From the NCBI GenBank assembly GCA_030220185.1, contig JASPKZ010004568.1, forward strand, positions 501,501-565,500: a stretch of DNA of 64,000 nt. The letters are read 5' to 3'. The position numbers were made by a program, and so were the translations under genes. Below the pieces are notes generated by a model. That model searched no databases. It saw nothing but the letters and a program-made list of their open reading frames with translations, and had not been told where the DNA came from. The stretch is from Diploptera punctata (lineage: Eukaryota; Arthropoda; Insecta; Blattodea; Blaberidae). Shown one piece after another: positions 10,720 to 22,904 of the stretch; position 1 is the first letter of the stretch, and the number at the start of each line of letters is the position of its first letter.

Positions 10720-11357
10720 ATAAGAAATGCCACGAGTGATTTCCATTTTATCTACATGATTTGGAAATCAAGAGTGGTATTTGTTCGGACTATTTAGCGA
10801 ATAAAATTAAGCTGTTTACTCGCAAATCATTATTTACATATAGCTATTTTAAAATATTTATATATTTAATTTAAACGGCGAAGTTTGAAAACAAATAAGA
10901 AATGTATATGTTTCATTTGTTTAACCACTGCAACATGATCACATTAATTATTGCCAAATAGGACCACAATATTACGCGTATAAGAATTGCACACTAGCGG
11001 AGGAAAAATGAAACACATCAAACTGTTTTTTATAACCAATATTATAGGTTATTAATTATTTTTTAAAGAAACAAATCAGTAAAATCATTATTCAAAAACA
11101 CCATTATTGAACATATTACCAAATGTGTAGTTCGAAGGAATCTGTTCATTATTTGATATATTCAATGTATTTGATGGAGAATCAATCACTGCAAAATGAT
11201 GCTCTGACCTGTTCAGAATATTAAAAGGAGGAGCTTTCTTTATTTTGGTAAACATAATTCGATAGATAGCGAAGTAAAACACGACTGTCGTTGGTTGTAA
11301 AACAAAATTCATTCAAACGTGATTGGTCATTGACTCCCATTTGGGGCATGAGTTAAA
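10720..11357 (-). repeat. Dispersed repeat N, copy 1
   Basis: Matches 48007-48790 and 56029-56705 in inverted orientation over almost its full length. Its start reads CTCATGCCCCAAATGGGAG with two CCAAT motifs, then a long AT-rich body. It ends in a hairpin formed by TGCCACGAGTGATTTCC (10727-10743) and GGAAATCAAGAGTGG (10763-10777). A 74-codon minus frame (11088-11312) is not conserved in the other copies. Element class unknown. Confidence 0.8.
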
Positions 11358-11509
11358 TAATATAATTATTCAGATAGCAATGGAACAAACAGTAATGCCA
11401 TAAGTTGAAGAATAATATACCCTACCAATAATTACATTAAAACTATTAATAATAGATAAAGTACTAATATAAATGTTATTATTACGCTAATATATAATAT
11501 CATTACAAC

Positions 11510-11548
<39 letters not shown>

Positions 11549-14147
11549 TCATCGTCATAATCGAAAATGAGAGAATAACGATAACTTGCACCTTTCCCGT
11601 CCTTTTTCAAGAAGCTGGAATGCTATAAAATTAATAAAGTAGGCAGTCAAAGTTAATTTATATGTTAAAGTAGGCATAATCATATTATTTAATATATATA
11701 TATATATACAGTATATATATATATATATATATAATTGTCACCAGAATGTAAATGACAATCAATTCTTTTCGCCATAAAAAACGTGTAAATTTTTAATTCA
11801 ATAGAAATGTTGATTTAGAAGATCAAATGCATATTAATTCAATTTAGGCCTTTCAAAGAAAAAGTGAATACTTTGTACTAATTTTCACGTAACAGGACAT
11901 ACAATCATGTACCAGCAATTTGTACTACTTTTCAATTTCCGAAGATAATTTATTAAAGTGTGATGGGGTAAGTGTAAACAAAATTCAGTTGGATCAAATT
12001 TAAGTCTCAATATTGCCACTAAAATATAGATACGTCAATCAAATTTTGGTTGAAATTTGTTGGAGAAATTAGAAACTATATTTTTAATTTATATTAAAAT
12101 TGATTTATTGATAACAATATAATTTATTTACATTCATTAATTTTTTTTTATTTGTAAAAATTTCAAATTTGGGATGAGGTTATACTTCATATATGATAAT
12201 ATTATGATAGATATGCTGAAACTGGCAATAGATAATTTGTTAGAGCATCGTTCTCTGATTTAGATTTTTTTTTGGTTTACTTCAATATCTCCATTTTACG
12301 TACAGTTATCAAATATTTAATGCACTTCTGGTTTTATGGTCTGATATACACTAGAAATTGAATTGTCTATACATGTTTTCTTTTCAAAATAATCTTGTTC
12401 AAATGTCTGTTATAATGAAACACAGCGAAATTTATGTTCCTTCAATTCCAAACCAAACTTTCTTATTTTAACAGACACTTAATGTGTATTTGTGATTGAA
12501 ACATAACTGTTCTTGGTTATAGTTGTCTTCTACTTAAGATTGTCCTCCAGGAATATGTTTTCCCCTATTTCTTTCTTTTTACATAAATTCTCGCTATGTT
12601 GTAAATAGTTGAGAAGAAATGATAAAGAATATGAGTGGAGTAAGTATAAAATCTATGGTATACATTTTCCCCAGAAATGTTGGTACGCACTTCCCCATGT
12701 AGAAAATGACTGTGGCAAGGGTGCATCATAGTGGTAAATTCAAATATGCTACTTTACATTAAAAAATACGTAACAGCTTAACCCATAAAACTGACATATT
12801 TTTATATAACACATTCACATTTTGTCCCAGAATTACTTACTTCCGATTTGAAAATTCCATCACAATGTCCTCAATCACAATCAGCAGAAATATTCTCATA
12901 AATGGTGAGTTATCTCCCAAAGACCTCAAATAAAAAGTCTTATTTTTCATTATATTAAACTTTCCTCATTAGAGGACAAAGTGATTCAGACAATTTTCGA
13001 AATTGATGAAATACATGTTGTAAGTTGTTATGCCTACACTAGGGCCTAACTGCCATAATAATACTATAAAAAGCCGATAAAGGATAGACACATATACATG
13101 TGTATTATATCAGAAAATAGGGAATAAATAACCGCATTGAAATACAAATTAGTCATACTCATATAATATAAAAAACGCAGTAAAAATCTATAAAGTCTTA
13201 TATCCTGGATCAAAACCATGTCACAAGATTCCAGAATTATTTAGTCAGAAAGATCAGAGATGACCACATTAGATAAGGGTGAATGTGAGTTGCAAGAAGT
13301 GAAAGTGGAACAAAATTTTCCATTTTGACATAGATGAAGGTTTTGAACTAGACCATGTGAAAGGTGCAAGTGGAAACCGATGAAAAAATACCCACATTGT
13401 ATTGAAAGGAAAAAGCTAACTTTCCACCCAAGTTTCCCCCGATTAGAAACTTAAAATTGATCATATAAATATTCGCGAATTTTGTAACGAATTGAGAACG
13501 GTGGAGGGGACCGAAGGCGGTCCCCCTGCGGAGGAGGGCAGCTCTACATGGGTAATATGAATCTTTTATCTTTTTTATCATTCTTTTAAATGGTCATTTT
13601 ACATTCATAAAATTTAATTAAAGGATCAAATGATCCAGAAGAACTTAGAATAATTATATTTGTTGAGAATGCATGATATTAAGAAGACATAAGGGTAAAA
13701 TGACTTAGAATAATGAGCAAAGTTGATTCTTTCAAATGATTGTTTTCTCTCTCTGAATTTTATCAGTTTTAGTATTTTTGACGCTGGTCAATATGGCGAT
13801 TTAAGCTGACTTAAATAAGTGTTTTATATGTATGGTTTTAATATATTTTATGTTTTATTTTATTTGAATAAATTATAACTATATTTGCTTTCAACATGTT
13901 TAAATATGGAACTCATCCTCCAAAACCAAGGCCAACCGCTCGGGCCAAAAGACCACTTAAACTATAGAGATATTTTACGCTACGTTACGGCTGGGCTTAA
14001 CTGGTCCATTGTAACATAAGTACATTACAAAAATGTGCAAATTTCAAAACATGCAATGAAGTAGTTTAGGCAGCAGCTGTCAGTTCATGGTGGTATGAGT
14101 ACATGAAAATACTGCTTCCCCCAGATTTACACTTGACCCATAAGAAC
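11358..14147. other. Unassigned AT-rich sequence with AAT and TA tracts
   Basis: (AAT)n at 11511-11548 and (TA)n at 11692-11733 interrupted by CAG. The rest has no recognised element. A GC-rich spot at 13500-13550 contains GGGGACCGAAGGCGGTCCCC, an inverted repeat able to form an 8-bp GC stem. A 77-codon minus frame (13348-13581) across it has no recognisable motif. Confidence 0.5.
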
Positions 14148-14690
14148 GTCATCATCATCATCATCATCATCTGCATTCATGGATTAGGTCTGTTGACCCG
14201 TTCCGACTTCAGCCCATCTCTATCTAGGTCTGCCCAGATCTCGGGTGCCTTTAGGTTTGTATTTTGTTATTTGTTTTGGATATCTATCTTCATTCATTCT
14301 GTCTATGTGTTGCTTCCAATTTTGTCTATATGTATCTATTTTATTAGTTATTGCAAATATTTCAAGTTCCTGTCTTATTTCTGTGTTCTTGACTCTGTCT
14401 TCCTTAGTGCTCCCTTTAACAGATCTCAAAAATTTCATTTCTGCCGCCATTATCCTACTTAGATCTTGTTTTTTTATGTATCCAGGCTTCTGATCCATGG
14501 AGCAGTACCGGTACTGCCAACATTTTATAAAATTTCAATTGGGTCTCTTGTTGTTTTGTTATTTAGTGATCGTTTTATCGTACCACATATTCCCTGGAAT
14601 TTTGCTATTTTATTATTTATATCATTATCATAATTAAATGAAATGTCACATCCTAGATAATTGAGATGGTTCACTCCCATCAGAACGTAT
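14148..14690 (-). mobile_element. LINE family A, copy 2
   Basis: In minus orientation it reads the same protein segment as the copy at 1470-1858 (AAEMKFLRSVKG, TDKIDTYRQ-like, WKQHIDRMNEDRYPK) with several substitutions and a frame break near 14220. The (ATC)n run at 14152-14170 is the complement of its (GAT)n tail. The stem-loop GGTC-TGTT-GACC lies at 14187-14198. It extends further 5' than copy 1, to ~14690, without reaching the catalytic palm motifs. Confidence 0.85.
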
Positions 14691-15672
<982 letters not shown>

Positions 15673-15774
15673 ATTACAATTCAGAATGTCCCTATTTCGA
15701 GCACATGGAACATGACAAGGCTGTTTGGAAGGCAGTTTCTGAATTTTATCCACGTCTTCATCTTGTGGGTCCGA

Positions 15775-15880
15775 CACAATAGACAACTGGTTGCCATGAT
15801 CGCCTCTGGTTCCAAAGATCGCGAGTATAAACCTGACGGGATCGATGGGGGTTTTAAGGGTATAAAATCCTTAGTAAGAA
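15775..15880 (+). mobile_element. SINE-5, diverged copy
   Basis: GATCGCGAGTATAAACC...GGGATCGATGGGGGTTTTAAGG aligns with the B-box region and following arm of the copy at 46706-46905. Only ~100 bp of the head is recognisable. Confidence 0.5.
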
Positions 15881-16989
15881 TCTATTGATGTAATATATAA
15901 AACAGCCTACAAGATGACATCAATCCTGAAGTAAGAGGTCTTCTTGTTTTTTCTCTTCAGGGGCTAGGGATTTGTATCTGTTCAGCGCCAAAATTTCTAT
16001 AGGCCTATGTTTTAATCCATCCATCTTTTAAATGGTTTCCTCGACACTCTTAGGTCCACTGGCTTTTTAAAACAGTACCTGTTTATATATTCAATTTTGG
16101 TTACCAATTTAAGTGACGTCAGTTTTTTTCTATATATTAATAATGTTTAATTAAAATAAATATATTTAATTCTTGCCTCATTTTAGGCTATTTCCTATAT
16201 TATATACTAATTTACAAACTGTCACTACTGTAAAAAATTTCATTTCAGCAGCTTGTTTTTTAAGTAAGTTAACGTCAAAGTTTCTCTTGAGTAAAGCACC
16301 GCCATCAACTTCATCAGCATTATTATGTTTATCAGATTGTGCCACACCTATTTTGCAATCTCAATTTCCTTTATATGAATCAAAATTTAAATTATAATTT
16401 ATTTGATATCATAAATAAATGAGTACATATACTTGTCCTGTAAGTTCTGTTAGTAAATTATATACTAATAAGTTTTATGGTAAAATTCCGTTGATGAGTT
16501 AGACCATATACAATTTTAAATTGAGCCTGGATAGTAACGGGAATGTAATATACAATCTACTGCTGATGATGGAATTGGTTCCGAAAGGCCTATATTGTTT
16601 TAGCCGTTTTAAGACTTGAGGAGATGAATAATTTTATATTATAATTTTAATATAAACTGTAGTATATAATTGAAAACATTTTTCAATTCATCACAGAAAT
16701 GAACAACTTAACTTACTTGTCACTTGATATCCAAGTTACATAGGACTAACTCTGTATTAAATTATTGACATTAGAAAACTTGGATAGAAGGGGTACAAGC
16801 AGCTATGAATATCAGAGGAATGGAGGAAGATCAATTGATGGACAGAGTGGAATGGCGTTTGGTTTCCGGAAGGCGGCGGCAGCTGTCATGATACCGGATG
16901 ATGATGATTATAAAATGTTTAGCTATTTAAAGATATTGCGATCCAGATATTTGGATCCGATCATCAGCTTATAAAATATTGGATAATAT
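15881..16989. other. Unassigned AT-rich sequence
   Basis: No gene recognised. A 69-codon plus frame at 16765-16974 contains GFRKAAAAVMIPDDDD, which resembles the run-out of a LINE tail into a (GAT)n tract (GATGATGATGATT at 16900), so a decayed LINE 3' end at about 16760-16915 is possible. Confidence 0.4.
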
Positions 16990-17235
16990 TATTTTTTCAC
17001 TTAAATCCTATACCAAACTCAGTGGTCCACGTCCCGAGGGGTTGGCAACGCGAAGTACGGAATAGCTTATTGGGTTGATGTACGGTGGGGAATAGTTTCC
17101 CCGTGACCGCTAAGCTAGCCGAGAAGGCCCAATAGGAATCCCGAAAACCGGCAAATGAGGCTCTGGTTAGGTCCCCCAAAAGCGGGGGTTGACAAAGGGC
17201 TGACAACCCGGTCCATAAAAAATGTTACGTTTCCT
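16990..17235 (+). mobile_element. GC-rich island, possible LINE 5' leader
   Basis: About 240 bp of clearly higher GC than its surroundings, including GGGGTTGGCAACGCGAAG, CCCCCAAAAGCGGGGG and GGGCTGACAACCCGG. The last phrase resembles the leader I recall upstream of the endonuclease domain in some insect LINEs, but there is no partner copy here, so the assignment is tentative. CCCCCAAAAGCGGGGG could form a short GC hairpin. Confidence 0.35.
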
Positions 17236-17948
17236 GCAAAGAGAAAGGAATCCTATAATGTTATGTGCTATCCATGTCCCATTTGTAACATCTAAATAAA
17301 AATAAAAAAACTGCAAATAACGAACAGTCTTCCTAGACTTTGATTTGTTGTTATATAATATTTACTTGGTTATTTTTAACATGCATATTAATACACTGAA
17401 ATATTCTTATGATAACCTCTGTCAAATTAAAGAAATTTATTATCAATTGTTATTCATTGTTGAGGTGGCTTTTGAAATCCGTTGAGAATCGGAACTCGCC
17501 TTGCATGAATTGAAAAGGAATCTTGAGCTGTCGACTCACAAATCCTGAAGCCCGCCTAGAACTTTTCACATGCATCAATGTCTCCATTCCGGAAGGTCGG
17601 TTCTCCAGACTTCAACTAAAGATGGGGTTAAAGAATATCTCTCTTCTCGCATGTATAAGAGGATGTGAGGGTTGCACCATCCAGTAGTCAATCGTATCCA
17701 AAGTGTAGGCGAGTAAACGTGACTCAAGCGTGAAGACAAGAAGATGTTCTAAGTGAAAACGTCAGCGAGTATAAAGAACAGGACAATAGAATGAATTTAT
17801 TAGCAGAAAATTAAGTCTGGGAAATCAGTGTAATTCGATGAAAGGAATAAAGTTAATTTGGAAATGTTGTGTAAATATCTGTGGAGTTAATTTCAAGAAA
17901 TTCTATCTTAATCCTGCACGAATAATATCCCGACACTATTTGTAAACA
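17236..17948. other. Unassigned sequence
   Basis: Mixed-composition DNA, less AT-rich at 17460-17700. No frame or repeat recognised. Confidence 0.5.
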
Positions 17949-18058
17949 AATAAAATACAAACCTAAAGGCACCCGAGATGTGGGCAGACTTAGAAAGAGA
18001 TGGGCTGAAGTCGGAACGGGTCAACAGACCTAATCCATGAATGCAGATGATGACGATG
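17949..18058 (+). mobile_element. LINE family A, 3'-terminal fragment
   Basis: Only the last ~110 bp of family A is present. It includes GGCACCCGAGATGTGGGCAG, CGGAACGGGTCAACAGACC (stem-loop GGTC-AACA-GACC) and a GATGATGACGATG tail. A severely 5'-truncated insertion. Confidence 0.85.
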
Positions 18059-19027
18059 GTGACTATTTGTAAAGTCCCACAATATTGGCGTAATAACCTT
18101 GTCAAAAGCTTTTACATAGTAATGAAAAGAAAGGATGTTGGTCTATTGAATTATCGACGTTTTTTTTAATATTTGTTGCATTGTATTATCTATGTGGTGA
18201 ATAACCTCTGAACAAAATGTATCAGCCTTTTTATGTAATACGTTCAATCTACTGTAAGTTTGAATAATTGTTTGTAGTTAATAGGCAGAAATATCGTTCA
18301 GAATCAAATTTGTTTCAACATATATGTTATATTATAATATAACGGCACTAAACATTGGACTGAATTGAGACTGCGCAACAAGGTAACTAATGTTGTGTTA
18401 AAATGCGTCTTTACATACAGGGCATTGAAATGAGATAACTTCCTATATTAATTGTAAAGCACTGTTTTTAACATGTAAACCATACATTTGTATGCACATG
18501 TTAGCTTACTTCTCTGGAACTGTGAATCTACTAACAGCGACAATAATATATGTTCAACCAGTTTATTTCTGGTCTATAAATATGTCTCTATGTGTCAAAG
18601 AGAATATAAAATAAAATGTAAACAGTGGGAAAATAACAATATTATATACCAGTTTTTAAAAGTTGTCTGCTCAGTCTCATAGTTGTTTTAGCTCAAAAAG
18701 AACGTAATTACACTATTCGCGTTTCCGCTGTGTAGCCTTACGTAAAGCTATTTTAAGATGTCTGTTTATTAATTTAATTGTATCAAGTTTATACACTCTA
18801 TATAATAACACCATGCATACATATTTTTATTTGTCACATATTTGATAAAATAGTAATTTTTCATAATTATAAATGATTATTAGGCCTACTCGCTCTCTTT
18901 CTCTCTTTTACACTAACATGTATGTATGAAACAGGAGCATTGAAATCCTGTAGGAAAACCAAAGGAAAATAGAGGCAATGAATATCCGGATTCGAAAGGT
19001 ATAGCTAGTTTCATACATATATGTATA
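18059..19027. other. Unassigned AT-rich sequence
   Basis: No element recognised. Frames are 65 codons or fewer. Confidence 0.5.
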
Positions 19028-19029
19028 TA

Positions 19030-19848
19030 CAGTGTGTCCACAAAGTCCTGCTACCAAAACAATGTAACTTAGCTCGTAAACTATTTGAGATAGAGACATT
19101 CAGTTTTTTGCAACGTATTCTACATCTCTCAAAGTTTTATTTACATTTGTTGCAGATTGTGTTTTAAACGAGAATTACGACACCACAGGAAAATTCCCAA
19201 TGTGTATGGTGGTAAACTGAGTCTGGCAAATCACCAGTAAATATTATGGCGGTTAAAATGTCTAGACACAAAGAAAGTCGCTTTATCAGAGAACTTCACC
19301 CTCTGACAGGTACTCACTGTCTTCGTCAATTGCGTTCTGCATGGAATCAGCAAACTCCGCACGCCGAGGGAAGTCAGTTGGCAGGGACGCTTGCGTAATT
19401 TGCAGGCGCTTATGGAGGACTTTATGAATGGGTGATTTTGGTAAATGCAGTTTCCTTGAAGCATGACGAACCGATTTTTGAGGTCTGACTTGAAATGCAA
19501 GTTGCACATGTCGTTAGTTTCTTGTCTCACACCTGGTCGTCCACCCTGTGGCAAGTCCATTACACTGGCAGTCGCTATAAATTGCTCGGCTTTATAATTA
19601 TGGATGATTTGGAAGGAGGATCTCTTGCATATTGTCGGCGGAAATTTCGCTGAACAGTTACTGTTTAAGCATACGACCATACACATTGGGTCTTTTCCTG
19701 TAGTGCCGTCATTGTCTTTTAAATCACAATTTGCACCAAATGCAAGCAAAACTTTGAGAGATGTGGAATACGTTGCAAAAAAAAGCGCATGTCTCTATTT
19801 CAAATAGCTTACGAGCTTGTTTTGTTAGCAGGTTTTGTGGACACCCTG
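19030..19848 (-). mobile_element. Mariner-like DNA transposon, internally deleted
   Basis: Terminal inverted repeats are visible at 19030-19138 and 19748-19848. They start CAGTGTGTCCACAAAG and, on the other strand, CAGGGTGTCCACAAAAC, and share AGCTCGTAA, ATAGAGACAT and GCAACGTATTC further in. TA dinucleotides flank both ends (19028-19029, 19849-19850), as expected for Tc1/mariner. The ~610-bp interior encodes on the minus strand a broken transposase fragment: a helix-turn-helix-like stretch (RPQKSVRHASRKLHLPKS) in one frame and, after a frameshift, FSDKATFFVSRHFNRHN, which resembles the first DDE Asp region. It then runs straight into the repeat, so the rest of the catalytic domain was deleted. 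Non-autonomous. Confidence 0.85.
19286..19749 (-). pseudogene. Mariner-like transposase fragment
   Basis: Remnant of the DDE transposase of the enclosing element, read in at least two frames. The frame ending at 19286 gives MQLAFQVRPQKSVRHASR and HKVLHKRL, then PRRAEFADSMQNAIDEDSEYL. The frame ending at 19231 gives VKFSDKATFF and HFNRHN. These match the order found in insect DDE transposases (HTH, linker, then FSDE-type motif). The QHDGAPPH and SPDLTPLDFFLWG blocks are missing. Cannot be functional. Confidence 0.8.
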
Positions 19849-19867
19849 TATTTATTATTTTTATTTA

Positions 19868-20760
19868 GCATGTTTCACAACTTCCTGAACCCTATTCATC
19901 TACTATCATTCTCCTCCACATCTCTCTGCCATTCCAATCTCCATCGTCCAATCATTTTCCTCATGCTGCACAAATACCATTAATCCATATAATTTTTGGC
20001 CGTCCTCTTGTTCTTCATCTTATACTAAAAAGTGGCACTCATTCTAATATTCTTCTAGGGAATCTGTCTGCTGTCATTTTTTTGACATGGCCATACCATA
20101 TTCATTTGATTGTTTTTATATAATCCACAATATTATTGAAATTTGAACATTCATCTTTTGTTTAATTGCTCTGTTTATTATAATATATTTCTAGAATTCC
20201 AGCTCAACGCCTAAAAAATCCATTTCTGCAGAAATTGACTTATTTACTGTTCCAGATTTTAATTTTCGTGTTTCTGCACCGTATTACAATGCAATCTTTA
20301 TTGCACCAAACATTTGTTACAGAACTTACCATGTGATCCTATAGATCACTATTTAATTGTCATATTGCAGATATATCCTTGTTTTTGTCCTCTCATTAAT
20401 TTCAACGTCTGCACTAATTTTTGTCCCCAAATATACAACATTTTGACATGCTTATATTTTCCAAGTCCGCCTTCTAAAACCAGATATTTTATATATGTCT
20501 TATACCTTGAAGGCCTACTTCGTTTTGTCCAATTTCCTGTTTCATTCTCAATTTTCGTTATCCTCCTTCAATTTTCTAGTCACGTTTTGTAAATCTTCGT
20601 AATCTTCTGCCATCGGTAAATAGCAACGGACACATTGTATATTCTTCTGCTTTTATTCCCATACAGGACATCTGTTTTTCCACTGTGTTCAATGCGATTT
20701 TAGATACATTATTTTCAGTAATGTCGGCTATAATTTAGACCGTTGTTTTAAACCTTTAAT
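19868..20760 (-). mobile_element. LINE family P, decayed copy
   Basis: Minus-strand reading yields RGRPKIIWINGI followed by a WNGREMWRRM-like end, typical of the ORF2 C-terminus of non-LTR elements. A second, shorter copy at 22905-23170 shares TCTAATATTTT and a CCAGCT...TCAACT...CATTYCT block. Many stops interrupt the reading, so this is an old insertion. Clade undetermined. Confidence 0.6.
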
Positions 20761-21003
20761 AACTTCAAAACATGAAGTAATATTTTTATACAGATATACT
20801 ATATATATATATATATTTCTCAACCCAACTTTCTATTGCCTAGGCCCACGTTTTTATTTATTTTCACAGTCTGGAACAACTTTGCATAATTTAACAATGG
20901 ACACACTTTTGAACGACTTTCTCTAAATCAATAATAAATGAATTGGTGGTTAGAAGGAGGATTTTTTCTCAATTATTTGTTTTAAACTAAAAATGTGATC
21001 AAT

Positions 21004-21029
21004 TAATATATATATATATATATATAAAC
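21004..21029. repeat. (TA)n tail of SINE-4
   Basis: TA dinucleotides immediately following, in element orientation, the SINE-4 copy at 21052-21190. Confidence 0.85.
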
Positions 21030-21051
21030 ATATATAATTCTAAGTTTCCAG

Positions 21052-21190
21052 AAAAGGCCGATCCATCATTGATCACACAACACATATATACATATAATAA
21101 GAAAAATAAATTCTTTAACGCGATTTGAACCCAACCTCTGGATTGATATTCTAGTGCGCTGCCAATTACGGCACCAAGCAAATCTAGTAC
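21052..21190 (-). mobile_element. SINE-4 (tRNA-derived), copy 1
   Basis: In minus orientation: GGTGCCGTAATTGGCAGCGC (A-box region) and GGTTGGGTTCAAATC (B-box region), then TTTATTTTTCTTATTAT and a TA-rich end. Same layout as the plus copy at 22627-22758. Confidence 0.8.
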
Positions 21191-21204
21191 AAACATTTAT
21201 GTGT

Positions 21205-21208
<4 letters not shown>

Positions 21209-21250
<42 letters not shown>
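21209..21250. repeat. (TA)n microsatellite
   Basis: About 21 TA units between the SINE-4 copy and LINE B. The following 21255-21350 segment (GCCATCT...TTTTTACTTTATAGCACTGG) recurs in parts near 23400-23580. Confidence 0.9.
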
Positions 21251-21252
<2 letters not shown>

Positions 21253-21480
21253 TCTATTACGAGAGGTAGCGGGGAACTCTGTCTCCACTGCCATCTAGTT
21301 TCTCCTCTAACAAGTAAGAAAATTAAAGATAATATTTTTACTTTATAGCACTGGTGCTTCTTTATTTCGATCTTATAATTAATTTTTTGACATTGAGCAA
21401 TACAAGTGAGGATATACGAAGTGTACAGAATATATTCAAACTATTAAACATAATTACACAATGCAGAGATGAATGGATCA

Positions 21481-22262
21481 ACACGCACACACTATCGAGT
21501 AACACTAAGAAATTAGGACTGGAAGTAAATATCAGTAAAACTAAATATATGGTCACACGTAGAAATTCATTATATAATGGAAATGGACAGCTAATGACAA
21601 ATGAGGGAAATTTTGGGGAAGTGGCCGAATTCAGATACCTAGGAACAATAATCACAAATAGGAATGAGATGCACAAAGAAATTAAACATAGGCTCAATTC
21701 AGGAAATGCGTGCTATTATGCATTGCAGAGACTCTTGATGTCTCAACTCCTTTCAAAAAACGTTAAACTGAAAATATATAAAACTATTATTCTACCAGTT
21801 ATATTATATGGGTGTGAAGCATGGACTCTTACTTTAAGGGAAGAAAGGAGATTACAAGTATTTGAGAATAAAGTACTTAGGAAAATTTTTGGACCAAAGA
21901 GAGATGAACAGACAGGTGAATGGAGGAGACTACATAACAACGAACTACATGATCTTTATAGGAAGCCAGATATAATAAGAACAGTTAAGTCTCGTAGACT
22001 ACGATGGGCAGGATATGTAGCACGTATGGGGAATGAAAGACTTGCATGGAAGCTTCTTGTAGGAAAGCCAGAGGGAAAACGTCCAGTTGGTAGACCAAGA
22101 ATGAGGTCGGAGAATAACATTAACGACGATTTGAGGGAAGTAGATTATACAGGGAATGATTGGAAAGCATTAGCTCAGGATAGGGATGTATGGAGAGCTT
22201 ATGTCCGCGCGGCCATGAAACTACGGGTTCGATAGTGCCAGTGAGTAAGTAAGAGCAAGTAA
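21481..22262 (+). mobile_element. LINE family B, 3' third, young copy
   Basis: An open frame continues from upstream DNA and runs to 22235. Its LINE part starts near residue 43 (THTLSSNTKKLGLEV). It covers the region just after the YADD catalytic motif: NISKTKYMVTRRN, FRYLGTIITNRNEMHKEIKH, LPVILYGCEAWTLTLREERR, KVLRKIFGPKRDEQTGEWRR, RLRWAGYVARMGN, GKRPVGRPRMR and DRDVWRAYVRAAMKLRVR. The 3' end is TAGTGCCAGTGAG followed by imperfect (TAAG)n. The ~250-residue intact frame and close similarity to 43981-44866 point to a recent, 5'-truncated insertion. Residues 1-42 of the frame are not LINE. Confidence 0.9.
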
Positions 22263-22447
22263 GTAAGAGATGAATGGATGGACCACATCAGTAGAATGGA
22301 TAAGAATAGAATTCGGAAACATATTTTCATTACAAACCACTAGGAGGAAGAAATGTTGGATGACCCATTAAAAGGTGGATAGATCAATTCTAACATGAGA
22401 TCGGAACAGACCAGCAGGTCTAACTCCTGATGCTGCTGATGATGAGC
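22263..22447 (+). mobile_element. LINE family K, 3' end
   Basis: Starts right at the TAAG tail of the family B copy. Reads EWMDHISRMDKNRIRKH (C-terminal LINE motif) with stops. It ends CGGAACAGACCAGCAGGTCT, a 5-bp stem (AGACC/GGTCT), followed by GCTGATGATGAG, the same tail design as families A and J. Confidence 0.7.
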
Positions 22448-22489
22448 AATACTTCTGATATAATAAAAAAATAAATATAATTAAATATG

Positions 22490-22590
22490 ATGATCTTGAA
22501 GATGATTTCCGGCTGTAGGCCGTGGTCTCGAGGTTTGAAATTTCCCTACGTTTCGCCAGAGAATGTGTCTGGCATCCTCAAGGATTGTCA
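22490..22590 (-). mobile_element. Penelope-like element terminal fragment with hammerhead remnant
   Basis: In minus orientation: CTTGAGGATGCCAGACAC...TCTGGCGAAACGTAGGG. The order CUGANGA-like core (TTGAGGA), a 6-bp stem II (GCCAGA/TCTGGC, 22555-22560 with 22568-22573), then GAAAC (22550-22554) matches the type I hammerhead ribozyme core known from the LTR-like ends of Penelope-like elements. The first C of the core reads T, so activity is doubtful. No reverse transcriptase or GIY-YIG region is attached. Confidence 0.6.
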
Positions 22591-22626
22591 ATAAAAAAGT
22601 AATTAAATGTTTATACTATATTTCTT

Positions 22627-22754
22627 GGTGGCATAATTGGTAGAGCACTGGAGTATCAATCTAGAGGTCCGGATTCAAATCCCGTCCAAGCATTTATTTT
22701 TCTTATTATATCATTCTAAGCTCGCATTGCGCAATGTGAAAAATGTAATTGTAA

Positions 22755-22758
<4 letters not shown>
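22627..22758 (+). mobile_element. SINE-4 (tRNA-derived), copy 2
   Basis: A box TGGCATAATTG (22629-22639) fits TRGYNNARNNG exactly. The B-box region GGATTCAAATCC (22671-22682) is one base off consensus. The body is TTTATTTTTCTTATTATAT, and the 3' end AATTGTAACATCG runs directly into (TA)n. The copy at 23678-23826 ends GATTGTAACATCAAAATGACACACA, so the same 3' end is followed by a different dinucleotide. Confidence 0.85.

Positions 22759-22792
<34 letters not shown>
22759..22792. repeat. (TA)n tail of SINE-4
   Basis: Seventeen or so TA units beginning at the GTAACATCG end of the SINE. Confidence 0.9.
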
Positions 22793-22794
<2 letters not shown>

Positions 22795-22904
22795 CAGAGT
22801 AAATATGAGGTTTCCAACATTTCTGAATACGTTCGTGCGCCGAGTTGATCTGTTATTCGAAATTCTATAGTCCTATCATTTTTCCCTCGTGCTATTTGAA
22901 ACAC

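Noticed and set aside
11088..11312. 74-codon frame in repeat N as a conserved product
   Set aside because: The first ~12 codons match in copy 2 but the frame is broken there and absent in copy 3.
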